64,000 bases of DNA. Source: Zoogloea sp021286885. Lineage in GTDB: Bacteria; Pseudomonadota; Gammaproteobacteria; Burkholderiales; Rhodocyclaceae. Below are positions 17,958-26,911 of this stretch, one piece after another. Each line of letters begins with the position of its first letter. The first letter of the stretch is position 1. The notes below the pieces were generated by a model, which had not been told where the DNA came from, did no database searches, and saw only the letters and a list, made by a program, of their open reading frames with translations. The position numbers were made by a program, and so were the translations under genes. The stretch lies in the NCBI RefSeq assembly GCF_041915215.1, contig NZ_JAYSBV010000003.1; one strand, given 5' to 3'.

Positions 17958-19106
17958 ATGGCACTTCGGATTGCAATGGTCGCCGGAGAGGCCTCCAGCG
18001 ACCTGCTGGCCTCCCATCTCATAAGAGCACTCAAGCGTCATATCCCCGATGCCGAGTTCTTCGGCATCGGCGGCCCCAAGATGCAGGCGGAGGGCTTCAA
18101 GGCCCTGTGGCCCGCCGAAAAGCTCTCGGTCCACGGCTATGTGGACGCTCTCAAGAATTACCGTGAACTTTCCGGCATCCGCCGTGCGCTGCGCGATCAG
18201 CTGATCGCCGAGCCGCCCGCCGCCTTCATCGGCGTGGATGCACCGGATTTCAGCCTGTGGCTGGAGCGCAAGCTCAAGGAAAAGGGCATTCCGGCGATTC
18301 ACTTCGTCAGCCCCTCCATCTGGGCCTGGCGTGGGGGGCGCGTTAAAAACATCGCCCGCTCGGTGAGCCACATGCTCTGCCTGTTCCCCTTCGAGCCCAA
18401 GCTCTACGAGGCGGTGCAGGTGCCGGTGAGCTATGTGGGGCATCCTTTGGCCGATGTGTTCCCGCTGATGCCCAACCGCAGCGCCGCCCGGGACATGCTC
18501 CAGATTGCCGAAGGGGGGCCGGTGTTTGCCTTCCTGCCTGGCAGCCGTCAGTCGGAAGTACGCAACCTGGCCGATACCTATATCGCCACCGCCGCGCTTC
18601 TGGCCCAGCGCTTGCCCGGTGCCCGTTTCCTGGTGCCCCTGGCCACCCGGGAAACCCGGCTGCTGTTTGAAGACGCCCTGCGGCGCCATGCCCACCTGGA
18701 TCTGCCCATCCGTATCTTGTTTGGCCACGCGGTCGAGGCCATGACTGCTGCCGATGTGGTGCTGGTGGCCAGCGGCACCGCCACCCTGGAGGCCGCACTG
18801 CTCAAGCGCCCCATGGTGATCACCTACAAGATTGGCAAATGGTCGTACCGGCTGATGCGGCGCATGGCCTATCTGCCCTGGGTGGGCCTGCCCAATGTGC
18901 TGGCCAACAAGGAAGTGGTGCCCGAAATCCTGCAGGATGCGGCCACCCCCGAAGCCCTGGCGGATGGCCTGGAGGCCTGGCTCAAGGACAGCACCCGCAC
19001 CGCCCAGCTGATCCAGACCTTTACCGACATTCATCTGGAACTGCGCCAGAATACCGCCGATAAGGCTGCTGCTGCGATCCTGCCCTACCTCAAGCCCCGG
19101 GCCTGA
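17958..19106 (+). CDS. lpxB: Lipid-A-disaccharide synthase
   Basis: LpxB is a GT19 glycosyltransferase that joins lipid X and UDP-diacylglucosamine at the inner membrane. The 382-residue protein opens with RIAMVAGEASSDLLAS and has the VSPSIWAWRGGRVKNI motif near residue 117. FLPGSRQSEV near residue 193 and ASGTATLEAALL near residue 273 complete the signature of the family. It ends the lipid A block; rnhB starts 87 bp downstream. Confidence 0.97.
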   Translation: MALRIAMVAGEASSDLLASHLIRALKRHIPDAEFFGIGGPKMQAEGFKALWPAEKLSVHGYVDALKNYRELSGIRRALRDQLIAEPPAAFIGVDAPDFSLWLERKLKEKGIPAIHFVSPSIWAWRGGRVKNIARSVSHMLCLFPFEPKLYEAVQVPVSYVGHPLADVFPLMPNRSAARDMLQIAEGGPVFAFLPGSRQSEVRNLADTYIATAALLAQRLPGARFLVPLATRETRLLFEDALRRHAHLDLPIRILFGHAVEAMTAADVVLVASGTATLEAALLKRPMVITYKIGKWSYRLMRRMAYLPWVGLPNVLANKEVVPEILQDAATPEALADGLEAWLKDSTRTAQLIQTFTDIHLELRQNTADKAAAAILPYLKPRA

Positions 19107-19193
19107 GGGCAGGCGCCCCTGCGGGGCGGCGGGCGGCGGGTTTCAGGCCTCCTCGATTGTTTCCATCTTCTCCAACGTTTCAAGGATTGCCCC

Positions 19194-19784
19194 ATGTTGC
19201 TGTGTGGTGTGGATGAGGCCGGGCGCGGCCCCCTGTGTGGGCCGGTCACGGCTGCTGCCGTGATCCTGGATCCGGCCCGGCCCATTGCCGGGCTCAACGA
19301 TTCCAAAAAGCTCTCGGCAGCCAAGCGGGACAAGCTCGCCGTCGAAATCCGCGAAAAGGCCCTGGCCTGGTGCATTGCCGAGGCCAGCGTGGAGGAAATC
19401 GACCGGCTCAACATCCTGCACGCCACCATGCTCGCCATGCAGCGGGCCGTGGCGGGCCTGGCGATCCAGCCCGACAAGGTGATGGTGGATGGCAACCGCT
19501 GCCCGCCCATCTCGATCCCGTGCGAAGCCGTGGTCAAGGGCGATGCGCTGGTGCAGGAAATCTCTGCCGCGTCGATTCTGGCCAAAACCGCCCGGGATGC
19601 GCTGCTCCTTGAACTGGATCAGCGCTATCCCCAATACGGCCTGGCCGGGCACAAGGGCTATCCCACGGCGGCCCATTTGGCGGCCCTGCGCACCCACGGG
19701 GCCTGCGAGATTTATCGCAAGAGCTTTGGCCCGGTGCGTGACATCATCGCCAACCCACCGCTCTGGACTGAGGAGAATTGCTGA
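19194..19784 (+). CDS. rnhB: Ribonuclease HII
   Basis: RNase HII removes single ribonucleotides and RNA-DNA hybrids from DNA. The 196-residue protein opens with the catalytic motif LLCGVDEAGRGPLCGPV (Asp and Glu). It continues with VMVDGNRCPP containing a second Asp near residue 100, and EISAASILAKTARD. Its TGA is shared with the ATG of the following membrane-protein gene. The position after lpxB is the usual one in proteobacteria. Confidence 0.97.
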   Translation: MLLCGVDEAGRGPLCGPVTAAAVILDPARPIAGLNDSKKLSAAKRDKLAVEIREKALAWCIAEASVEEIDRLNILHATMLAMQRAVAGLAIQPDKVMVDGNRCPPISIPCEAVVKGDALVQEISAASILAKTARDALLLELDQRYPQYGLAGHKGYPTAAHLAALRTHGACEIYRKSFGPVRDIIANPPLWTEENC

Positions 19785-20245
19785 TGCACGCGCTTCATCC
19801 GGTATTGCTCTGGCTGCATCTGCTGGGCGTGATTCTGTGGATCGGGGGCATGCTGTTTGCCCACCTGTGCCTGCGCCCGGCAGCCCTTGAACTCGCGCCC
19901 CCCGTGCGCCTGCCCCTGTGGTGCGGGGTGCTGGGGCGCTTCTTCCGCTGGGTCTGGCTGGCGCTGGCCTTGGTGCTCGCGTCCGGTGGCGGCTTGATGG
20001 CCGTCCATGGCGCAGGCGGCATGCCCTGGTACTGGCACGCCATGGCCACCGGCGGGCTGGTGATGGCGGGGGTGTATCTGAGCATCCAGCGGGGCCCCTG
20101 GCCCGCCCTGCAAAAAGCGGTGGCGGCCCAGGACTGGCCAGCCGGTGGCGCCGCCATGAACCAGATCCGCCAGCGGGTGGGTTTCAATCTGCTCCTCGGC
20201 CTGTTGGTGGTGAGCCTGGCAAGCTTGGGCCCGCTGCTGGGTTGA
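19784..20245 (+). CDS. CopD-like integral membrane protein
   Basis: The 153-residue protein has four hydrophobic helices, beginning HALHPVLLWLHLLGVILWIGGM. The His residues in its first helix and the pattern HLLGVILWIGGMLF resemble the CopD/DUF2269-type membrane domain. The start is the ATG sharing its A with the rnhB stop codon. A metal or haem role is suggested by similarity only. It sits between rnhB and an rRNA methyltransferase gene, neither of which explains it. Confidence 0.6.
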   Translation: MHALHPVLLWLHLLGVILWIGGMLFAHLCLRPAALELAPPVRLPLWCGVLGRFFRWVWLALALVLASGGGLMAVHGAGGMPWYWHAMATGGLVMAGVYLSIQRGPWPALQKAVAAQDWPAGGAAMNQIRQRVGFNLLLGLLVVSLASLGPLLG

Positions 20246-20302
20246 TGCAGTTTGAGTTTTGGATTTCCCTGTGTGTTTTGACTCTGTTCTGAAAGCCTGC
20301 CC

Positions 20303-21082
20303 TTGAAAGCGCTCAGTTCCCGCGACAATCCCACTGTCAAACATCTGCATGCCCTGGCCACCACGGCCCGGGAGCGGCGCAAGCACGGCCAGACCCTGCT
20401 GGACGGGGCCCATCTGGTGCAGGTGGCCCTGGAGCGGGGGGCGCCTTTGGCGCTGCTGGTGTTGAGTGAAAGCGGCCTGGCCCAGCCCGAGTTGGCCGCC
20501 CTGGTGGCGCGCTGCGCCCATATCGAGCAGATTCTGCTGCCCGATGCCCTGTTTGCCCATGTGAGCCCGGTGGATAGCCCGAGCGGCATCCTGGCCGTGC
20601 TGCCCCTGCCTGCTGCGCCGGCGGAAGGCCCCTTGGGCCAGACCTGCGTGCTGCTCGATGGCGTGCAGGACCCGGGCAATCTGGGCACCATTCTGCGCAC
20701 GGCGGCGGCGGTGGGGGTGGATGAGGTGCTGCTGACCCCCGGCTGTGCCCAGGCCTGGTCGCCCCGGGTGCTGCGGGCGGGGATGGGCGCCCATTTCGGG
20801 CTCACCATCCACGAAGGGGTGGATGCGGCCCAGCGCCTGGCCGATTTTTCGGGCCTGATTCTGGCGGCAGATCTGCGCGATGCGGTCGATCTCTACGATC
20901 TGGATCTGCGCGGCCCCGTGGTGTGGCTGATGGGTTCGGAAGGGCAGGGCCTGAGCGCTCCGGTGGCGGCCCTCGCCAACCGCAAGGTGATGATCCCCAT
21001 GCCGGGCGGGATGGAATCCCTCAATGTGGGCGTGGCAGCGGCGGTTTGCCTGTTTGAGCAACTGCGCCAGCGGCGGGGCTGA
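20303..21082 (+). CDS. SpoU-type RNA 2'-O-methyltransferase (TrmH/RlmB family)
   Basis: The 259-residue protein has an N-terminal substrate-binding domain followed by the SPOUT knot. LLDGVQDPGNLGTILRTAAA is motif 1 near residue 114, VVWLMGSEGQGLS is motif 2, and IPMPGGMESLNVGVAAAVC is motif 3. The target is probably a rRNA nucleotide, but motif reading cannot separate RlmB, TsnR and YsgA-like members. The start is a TTG (L in place of the first Met), because no ATG or GTG fits ahead of KALSSRDNPTVK. Confidence 0.88.
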   Translation: MKALSSRDNPTVKHLHALATTARERRKHGQTLLDGAHLVQVALERGAPLALLVLSESGLAQPELAALVARCAHIEQILLPDALFAHVSPVDSPSGILAVLPLPAAPAEGPLGQTCVLLDGVQDPGNLGTILRTAAAVGVDEVLLTPGCAQAWSPRVLRAGMGAHFGLTIHEGVDAAQRLADFSGLILAADLRDAVDLYDLDLRGPVVWLMGSEGQGLSAPVAALANRKVMIPMPGGMESLNVGVAAAVCLFEQLRQRRG

Positions 21083-21267
21083 TACCCGCCAGGGGTGGGG
21101 TGCCAGATGTTGGCGCACCGTCTTCGGGCAATTTGCCCGATCTTTCTCGGATGGGCGCCCGCAGCGTGGCGGCGCAGGTTTACCCCTGTCGCTTTTTGTT
21201 GAGCCTTCCCTCTAGAATGTGGTCACCCGGCCCATCTGGTGGCCGGGCCACCCGTCGGAGGAGACCC

Positions 21268-21771
21268 ATGAAAAAAACCTGCAAATCCCTGAGCCTCGCC
21301 CTCGTGCTGGCCGTCTGTGCTGGCAGCGCCTTCGCTACTCAAGTCGAAGAACACATGAGCCTGCCGCTGCCCCCGGCCAAGGTCTGGAAGCTGATTGGCG
21401 ACTACAACGCGCTGCCCGCCTGGCATCCGGTGGTGGCCAGTTCCTCCATCAGCGAGGGCAAGGATAATGTGGTGGGTGCCGTGCGCAGCCTGGCCACCCA
21501 GGATGGCGCCAAGATCACCGAAAAACTCACTGCCTATCAGGCCAAGGCTGGCGGTGGCAGCTATAGCTACGAGTTTGTGGAATCCCCGATTCCGGTGAAC
21601 AACTATAAGGCCACCCTGAGCGTGAAGCCCGAAGGCAAAGGTAGCAAGGTGAGTTGGGTGGGCAGCTTTGATCCCAAGCCGGAAGTCACCGAAGCCAAGG
21701 CCAAGGAAATCATTGGCGGCATCTACAAAGCCGGCTTTGAGGGCATTCGCAGCAAGCTGGGCGTCAAGTAA
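21268..21771 (+). CDS. Secreted SRPBCC-family protein
   Basis: The 167-residue protein has a Sec signal peptide (KKTCKSLSLALVLAVCAGSAFA). It then has a START/Bet v1-like fold signature typical of polyketide cyclase / SRPBCC proteins: LPLPPAKVWKLIGDYNALPAWHPVV near the mature N terminus and KVSWVGSFDP near the C terminus. A strong ribosome-binding site GGAGGAG precedes the ATG. The ligand is unknown. It is followed by a strong terminator and is not obviously in an operon. Confidence 0.82.
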   Translation: MKKTCKSLSLALVLAVCAGSAFATQVEEHMSLPLPPAKVWKLIGDYNALPAWHPVVASSSISEGKDNVVGAVRSLATQDGAKITEKLTAYQAKAGGGSYSYEFVESPIPVNNYKATLSVKPEGKGSKVSWVGSFDPKPEVTEAKAKEIIGGIYKAGFEGIRSKLGVK

Positions 21772-21804
21772 GGCGTGCCCCCAAGCCCAAAAGCCCAAAA
21801 GCAC

Positions 21805-21850
21805 AACACCCCCGCCCATGCACGCAGCACGGGCGGGGGTGTTTGTTTTT
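21805..21850. terminator. Bidirectional intrinsic terminator between SRPBCC and YbjN-like genes
   Basis: A 13-bp perfect stem, AACACCCCCGCCC paired with GGGCGGGGGTGTT, encloses a 13-nt loop. A T-rich run follows on the plus strand. It lies between two convergent genes and can serve both. Confidence 0.85.
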
Positions 21851-21859
21851 TGGGCTGCC

Positions 21860-22312
21860 TTACTGGGAGCGATCCGCCACGAAGCGCCGGAACTGCTCTA
21901 CCGAACCCACGAACACCCGCAGGAACTCGGTGACGTGCTTGCGGCTCAGGCCCGCGTCCGACATTAGGTCGGATTCCAGCACCGGATCTCGGTCGCCGTC
22001 CAGATAGGCCCGGGACAAACGCTTGGTGCGGTTCCAGGTGTTCATGTCGTCGGCGCTCACCTTGGCGCCGCCAATCCCGTAGTAAAGCTGCAGGTCGCCG
22101 TCTTTACCATTGAACAGCACATAGGACTTGCCCTCGATCTTGAGGGAAATGGCGCCGGCCTTGAGCGGGGCGGCGGTGGTATAGCCTTCGCCCTTCAGGA
22201 TCTGAACCAGCTCATTGTCGGTAAACCGGGCTTGCAGGGCATCGGCGGCCTGGGCAACGGGGGCGGCAAGAATGAACAGGCCCATGAGGGCGGTGGTGGC
22301 AAGTTTGCGCAT
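21860..22312 (-). CDS. YbjN domain-containing exported protein
   Basis: The 150-residue protein starts with a signal peptide (RKLATTALMGLFILAAPVAQA). The rest resembles the YbjN/DUF1790 fold, a tetratricopeptide-chaperone-like sensory domain: ELVQILKGEGYT near residue 35 and LQLYYGIGG near residue 73, then NTWNRTKRLSRAYLDGDRDPVLESDL. The molecular role is unknown. It stands alone between the convergent SRPBCC gene and the cys operon terminator. Confidence 0.75.
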   Translation of the reverse strand: MRKLATTALMGLFILAAPVAQAADALQARFTDNELVQILKGEGYTTAAPLKAGAISLKIEGKSYVLFNGKDGDLQLYYGIGGAKVSADDMNTWNRTKRLSRAYLDGDRDPVLESDLMSDAGLSRKHVTEFLRVFVGSVEQFRRFVADRSQ

Positions 22313-22404
22313 GATGTCTTCCAGAGGGCTGGGTTGTGATCTGGGTTTATGGTTCTACACCCAGCCCCATCATAGAAGCATCTGTAAAAGCCTGTAAGTG
22401 AATT

Positions 22405-22445
22405 AAACCCCGAGCCGGGGTTGGGTGGCTCGGGGTGTTGTTTTT
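22405..22445. terminator. Terminator of the cys operon
   Basis: A perfect 10-bp inverted repeat, ACCCCGAGCC and GGCTCGGGGT, with a 10-nt loop lies immediately after the CysB-family stop codon. On the minus strand it is followed by TTTAATT, a short U-run. On the plus strand it is followed by GTTGTTTTT. Confidence 0.7.
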
Positions 22446-23379
22446 AGTCTGTTTCTCCAGGATTAAGGATTGCCGACCGGAGGGCATCGCTCCCCACGTC
22501 GGGGCAGACCTTTTCGATGAAGGCGTGGGCGTAGTCCCGCAGAAAGGCGCCGCGCCGTACCGCCAAGCGCGTGGTGTTGGGCGGGAACAAGGTGGGGACT
22601 TCGATCATGCGCAGCGCGTGGTCTTTACTGCTGTCGTAAGCCATGGATGCCACAATCCCCACGCCCATTTCCAGCTCTACATAGGTTTTGATCACATCTG
22701 CATCAATGGCTGAGAGCACGATGTCGGGCACGATGCCGGCTTCGGCAAATGCGGCATCAATATGCGCACGCCCGGTAAACCCCTCGTGATAGGTGATGAT
22801 GGGGTATTCGGCCAGGGCCTCCAGCGTCACCTCATCCCGGGACAGTAAGGGGTGGCCATGGGGCACGATGAGGGCGTGATGCCAGGTGTAGAACGGAAAA
22901 CTCACCAGTTCGGGGCGTGCGTCCAGGCTCTCGGTGGCGATGCCCACGTCGGCTTGGCCGGCCACCAGCATATCAGCGATTTCCTTGGGGCCGCCCTGGT
23001 GCAGGGCCAGGTGGACCCGGGGGTAATCGGTTTTAAACCACTTGATGATGCGGGGTAGGGCGTAGCGGGCCTGGGTGTGGGTGGTCGCCACCACAAAATG
23101 GCCGCTTTCCCGGCTGGCGTATTGGTCTGCGATACGGCGCAGGTTTTGGCTATCGAGCAAAATCTGCTCCACCACACCGACCAAGTCTTTACCCGGTTCT
23201 GTCAGACCCAGCAGGCGCTTGCCCTTGCGCACGAAGATCTCGATCCCTAGCTCGTCTTCCAGATCCTTGATGTGCTTGGACACCCCCGGCTGGGAGGTGT
23301 GCAGCGCAATGGCCACCTCGGTCAGGTTGAAATTGCGCCGGACGGTCTCGCGGATGATGCGCAGTTGCTGGAAGTTCAT
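22444..23379 (-). CDS. cysB: CysB/Cbl-family LysR-type transcriptional regulator
   Basis: The 311-residue regulator has an N-terminal winged helix-turn-helix at about residues 19-45 (NLTEVAIALHTSQPGVSKHIKDLE) in the spacing typical of CysB. An inducer domain with periplasmic-binding-protein fold follows. CysB activates sulfate assimilation genes when N-acetylserine or O-acetylserine is present. Its ATG overlaps the cysA stop (ATGA), so it is the last cistron of cysTWA. It is transcribed with the operon it probably controls, an autoregulatory arrangement. CysB versus Cbl cannot be decided here. Confidence 0.88.
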   Translation of the reverse strand: MNFQQLRIIRETVRRNFNLTEVAIALHTSQPGVSKHIKDLEDELGIEIFVRKGKRLLGLTEPGKDLVGVVEQILLDSQNLRRIADQYASRESGHFVVATTHTQARYALPRIIKWFKTDYPRVHLALHQGGPKEIADMLVAGQADVGIATESLDARPELVSFPFYTWHHALIVPHGHPLLSRDEVTLEALAEYPIITYHEGFTGRAHIDAAFAEAGIVPDIVLSAIDADVIKTYVELEMGVGIVASMAYDSSKDHALRMIEVPTLFPPNTTRLAVRRGAFLRDYAHAFIEKVCPDVGSDALRSAILNPGETD

Positions 23380-24455
23380 GCCCGTTTCCTTTCTTGTTCA
23401 AATACTTGCAGCCGGGTCGGTGCCAGACGCACGATCTGGCCTTCCACGAGTTGCAGGGCTACCGCCCGTTCGGCGGGGATCTCCACCTCAAAATGCTGCT
23501 CCTGCTGGGCATCAACGCCCTGCAGCTCAACCCGGGCCGTGATGCCGAAGGCCAGCACCCGGCTGACCCGGGCCGGAATCCCTTCCTGAGTGTGGGCGGC
23601 CGTCACGATATCCAGTTCGTGGGGCCGTGCAAAGGCCACAACCTCAGAACCGTGGCTCAGATCGCCTGCCGAATGGCCCACCAGCGCTTGGCCGATGCGT
23701 ACGCCTGCGCCTTCGATGCGCCCGTGAAACAGATTCACCGCCCCCAGGAAGCCATACACAAACGGCGTGGCGGGCTGGGCATACACCGATTCGGGGCTGC
23801 CGATCTGTTCGACCCGGCCCTTGTTCATCAGCACCACCCGGTCGGCCACTTCCAGGGCTTCTTCCTGGTCGTGGGTCACGAAGATGGAGGTGATGTGCAG
23901 TTCGTCATGCAGCTTGCGCAGCCAGCGGCGCAGTTCCTTGCGCACCTGGGCATCCAGCGCGCCGAAGGGCTCGTCCAGCAGCAGCACCCGGGGCTCCACC
24001 GCCAGGGCGCGGGCGAGGGCGATGCGCTGGCGCTGGCCGCCCGAGAGTTGGGCCGGGAAGCGGTCGGCGAGCCAATCCAGTTGCACCAGCTGGAGCAGTT
24101 CATGAACCTTGGCGCGGATCTTTGCTTCGGGCAGCCGCTGGCTACGGGGCTTCATGCGCATCCCGAAGGCCACGTTCTCGAACACGGTCATGTGGCGGAA
24201 CAGGGCGTAATGCTGGAACACAAAGCCCACCTGACGCTCCCGTACATGGGTGTCGGAGGCGTCCTGGCCTTCGAGCAGCACCTGGCCGCTATCCGCCGAT
24301 TCCAGCCCGGCGATGATGCGCAGCAGGGTGGTCTTGCCGCAGCCGGAGGGGCCCAGCAGGGCCACCAGCTCTCCCCCGGGGAAGTCCAGGGAGATGTTGT
24401 CCAGAGCGGTGAATTGCCCGAATTGCTTATGGATGTTCTTGACCTGAATGCTCAT
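23376..24455 (-). CDS. cysA: Sulfate/thiosulfate ABC transporter ATPase
   Basis: CysA powers sulfate and thiosulfate import. The 359-residue protein has Walker A GPSGCGKTT at residues 35-43, the ABC signature LSGGQRQR near 135 and Walker B LLLDEPFGALD near 156. A C-terminal TOBE-like regulatory region follows. HALF-type Q-loop and D-loop sequences are intact. It overlaps cysW at its start and cysB at its end by 4 bp each. The CysA assignment over other CUT1-like ATPases rests on its position. Confidence 0.95.
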   Translation of the reverse strand: MSIQVKNIHKQFGQFTALDNISLDFPGGELVALLGPSGCGKTTLLRIIAGLESADSGQVLLEGQDASDTHVRERQVGFVFQHYALFRHMTVFENVAFGMRMKPRSQRLPEAKIRAKVHELLQLVQLDWLADRFPAQLSGGQRQRIALARALAVEPRVLLLDEPFGALDAQVRKELRRWLRKLHDELHITSIFVTHDQEEALEVADRVVLMNKGRVEQIGSPESVYAQPATPFVYGFLGAVNLFHGRIEGAGVRIGQALVGHSAGDLSHGSEVVAFARPHELDIVTAAHTQEGIPARVSRVLAFGITARVELQGVDAQQEQHFEVEIPAERAVALQLVEGQIVRLAPTRLQVFEQERKRA

Positions 24456-25354
24456 GATGCATGCTTCTCCGAGGTGTTGGCCTGGGCTTCGCCCGCCCGG
24501 TATTCAACCCAGCTCTTGATGACCAGGGTGATCAGGGCCAGCAGGGCCAGCAGGGAGGCCACGGCAAAGGCCGCAGCAAACTGGTATTCGTTGTAAAGAA
24601 TTTCTACGTGGAGCGGGAGGGTGTTGGTCTCGCCCCGGATGTGGCCGGAAACCACGCTTACGGCGCCAAACTCACCCATGGCCCGGGCATTGCTGAGAAT
24701 TACCCCGTACAGCAGGCCCCACTTGATGTTGGGCAGGGTTACGTGCCAGAAGGTTTGCCACCCGCTCGCGCCCAGCACGATGGCGGCTTCTTCCTCTTCA
24801 CGGCCCTGGGCCTGCATCAGCGGAATCAGCTCCCGGGCCACAAACGGAAAGGTGACAAACAGGGTGGCCAGCACAATCCCCGGCACCGCAAACACGATGC
24901 GGATGTCGTGCTCCCGCAGCCAGGGCCCAAACCAGCCCTGGGCACCGAACAGCAGCACGAACACCAGCCCGGCCACCACCGGCGACACCGAGAAGGGCAG
25001 GTCGATCAGGGTGATCAGCAGATGCTTGCCCGGGAACTCGAAGCGCGCAATCGCCCAGGCCGCCGCCACGCCAAACACCAGGTTGATGGGCACTGCCAGG
25101 GCAGCCGCCGTCAGCGTCAGCCCCATGGCCGACAGGGCATCCGGGTCGTTCAGGGCTGAGAAGTAAGCCTCCACCCCCTTGCGCAGGGCCTCCACGAACA
25201 CGGTGACGAGGGGCAGGAGCAGAAAGATCCCGAAGAACAGCAGGCCCACCGTGATCAGGGTCCATTTGACCAGCGGGGTTTCCCGGGTCGCCGTCCGTTG
25301 TTCAAAGCGGGCGGCCGACGCGCCGCCTGCATGCAAAGATGTTGCGCCAGCCAT
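24452..25354 (-). CDS. cysW: Sulfate ABC transporter permease CysW
   Basis: The 300-residue inner-membrane permease has six hydrophobic segments. The EAA loop that docks on CysA reads EEEEAAIVLGASGWQTFWHVTLP near residue 190, and GEFGAVSVVSGHIRGETNTLPLHVEILYNEY is the CysW C-terminal signature. The N-terminal extension of about 25 residues is not conserved and an internal start is possible. It shares bases with the cysT stop and the cysA start. Confidence 0.94.
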   Translation of the reverse strand: MAGATSLHAGGASAARFEQRTATRETPLVKWTLITVGLLFFGIFLLLPLVTVFVEALRKGVEAYFSALNDPDALSAMGLTLTAAALAVPINLVFGVAAAWAIARFEFPGKHLLITLIDLPFSVSPVVAGLVFVLLFGAQGWFGPWLREHDIRIVFAVPGIVLATLFVTFPFVARELIPLMQAQGREEEEAAIVLGASGWQTFWHVTLPNIKWGLLYGVILSNARAMGEFGAVSVVSGHIRGETNTLPLHVEILYNEYQFAAAFAVASLLALLALITLVIKSWVEYRAGEAQANTSEKHAS

Positions 25355-26190
25355 CAGCGGCTCCTCCCAGTGCGTTGGGCCGTCCAGGCCTGTAGTCCAT
25401 TAATCCCCAGCAGCAGGGCAAACGAGATGATCAGCATCACCGACGCAATCGCAGTGGCGCCCACGTAGTCGTACTGCTCAAGCTTGGTGATGATCATCAG
25501 CGGGGTGATTTCCGACACCAGTGGAATGTTGCCGGCGATGAAGATCACCGAACCGTATTCCCCCACCGCCCGGGCAAAGGCCAGCGCAAAGCCGGTCAGC
25601 AGCGCCGGGAACAGGATGGGCAGGATGACCCGGGTGAAAATCTGCCAGCGATGGGCGCCCAGGCTGGCGGCGGCTTCTTCCAGTTCGGTATCCAGGTCTT
25701 CCAGAATGGGCTGGACGGTGCGCACCACAAAGGGCAGGCCGATGAACACCAGCGCCACCAGCACCCCGAGGGGTTTGAAGGCCACCTGGATGCCCCAGCT
25801 TTCCAGAAACTGGCCCAGCCAGCCCTTGCCCGCATACAGGGCGGTGAGCGCGATGCCCGCCACGGCGGTGGGCAGCGCAAAGGGCAGATCCACCAGCGCA
25901 TCCACCAGCTTCTTGCCAGGGAAGGAGTAGCGCACCAGCACCCAGGCCAGAATCAGCCCAAACACCGAATTGATCAGGGCCGCCAGCAGCGAAGCGCCAA
26001 ACGAGAGCTGGTAAGACGCCATCACCCGGGGGGCGGTAACGATGTCCCAGTACTGTTCCAGGCTCAGGCTGGCAGTCTTGATGAAGACCGCCGACAAGGG
26101 AATCAGCACCAGCAGGGAGAGGTGAACCAGGGTGTAACCCAGGGTCAGAGTAAAGCCCGGCAGAACCCGGGAAGCATCAGAACGGGCCAT
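25354..26190 (-). CDS. cysT: Sulfate ABC transporter permease CysT (CysU)
   Basis: The permease of about 278 residues partners CysW. Its EAA motif reads ELEEAAASLGAHRWQIFTRVILP and the typical C-terminal segment AVGEYGSVIFIAGNIPLVSEITP follows. I placed the start at the ATG before ARSDASRVLPGF because GCGGAG precedes it; another ATG lies 30 bp upstream. No periplasmic sulfate-binding protein gene (sbp/cysP) accompanies the operon in this window, so it must be encoded elsewhere. Confidence 0.93.
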   Translation of the reverse strand: MARSDASRVLPGFTLTLGYTLVHLSLLVLIPLSAVFIKTASLSLEQYWDIVTAPRVMASYQLSFGASLLAALINSVFGLILAWVLVRYSFPGKKLVDALVDLPFALPTAVAGIALTALYAGKGWLGQFLESWGIQVAFKPLGVLVALVFIGLPFVVRTVQPILEDLDTELEEAAASLGAHRWQIFTRVILPILFPALLTGFALAFARAVGEYGSVIFIAGNIPLVSEITPLMIITKLEQYDYVGATAIASVMLIISFALLLGINGLQAWTAQRTGRSR

Positions 26191-26220
26191 GATTGTTCTT
26201 GCTCCGCCCACGTTCTGCAT

Positions 26221-26399
26221 TGCTGCGAGGGTGTATCTGTTTCATCCTGAACATCCTTGAATGGGGAAAGTTCAGGAGATGTTATGTTTTAAAAGAATAA
26301 GGAGGAAATAATATCCTCTGAATTTGTTATATAAGATTCGATATAAGCAGATGCCGGAAAGCCACACAAGCGCAGTGCCTCAGGCTCAGCACCCTAGGC
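26221..26399 (-). promoter_or_regulatory. Probable cysTWA-cysB promoter region
   Basis: The 179-bp gap upstream of cysT contains an AT-rich core at about 26282-26345, in contrast to the surrounding GC-rich DNA. CysB-family activators bind such AT-rich upstream sites. I could not pick a convincing -35/-10 pair or a defined CysB site by eye. Confidence 0.4.
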
Positions 26400-26876
26400 T
26401 CAGCGTCCCCAGGCCGCCTCCACCGCCTTTACCTCCAGCCGCCCCGATACGGCGCCCCGGGCTTCCTGCTGCTTGAACAGATAGCTGCGTGGCAGCTCGC
26501 CACCCCAGTTTTTATCGACGGCGCTGTTGAGGCTCTCCGGCACCGGGTCGGTGTAAGCGTAGTGCACGCCCCGTAGTCCGCTGCGCTGGTATAGCCGGGT
26601 CAGCTCCGGCCCGGGCGCTTCCACGGCCAGGGTGATGATGCGCACTTCGGGGCGCTGGCGCTGGAGCCGGGCCAGAACCTGCAGGTTCTGCTGACAATAG
26701 GCGCATTCACTCGACCACAGCGCGATGAGGGTGGGCTCGCGGTATTGGGCGGGCTGCATCAGCGCGGCGGCTTGCTGGCGGTCCAGGGGCGTGAAGCCCC
26801 CGGCGCCCCCCGCCAGGGCACCCAGGGGCAGGACGAGCAGTAGGGCAGCGAGCAGTGGTGTGGACATGGGCATCAT
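26400..26876 (-). CDS. Periplasmic thioredoxin-like protein (TlpA/redoxin type)
   Basis: The 158-residue protein has an N-terminal signal sequence (TPLLAALLLVLPLGALA). A thioredoxin-fold core follows with the redox pair in WSSECAYCQQN near residue 58. The cis-Pro region reads GGELPRSYLF near residue 127. The CAYC dipeptide differs from the CGPC of thioredoxin and suggests a periplasmic reductase or chaperone. It is 35 bp downstream of the BNR-repeat gene on the same strand, so the two may share a transcript and a role in metal or envelope homeostasis. Confidence 0.75.
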   Translation of the reverse strand: MMPMSTPLLAALLLVLPLGALAGGAGGFTPLDRQQAAALMQPAQYREPTLIALWSSECAYCQQNLQVLARLQRQRPEVRIITLAVEAPGPELTRLYQRSGLRGVHYAYTDPVPESLNSAVDKNWGGELPRSYLFKQQEARGAVSGRLEVKAVEAAWGR

Positions 26877-26911
26877 TCCTATCTAGCTGGATGTGTCTTG
26901 GTTTGGGTGTT

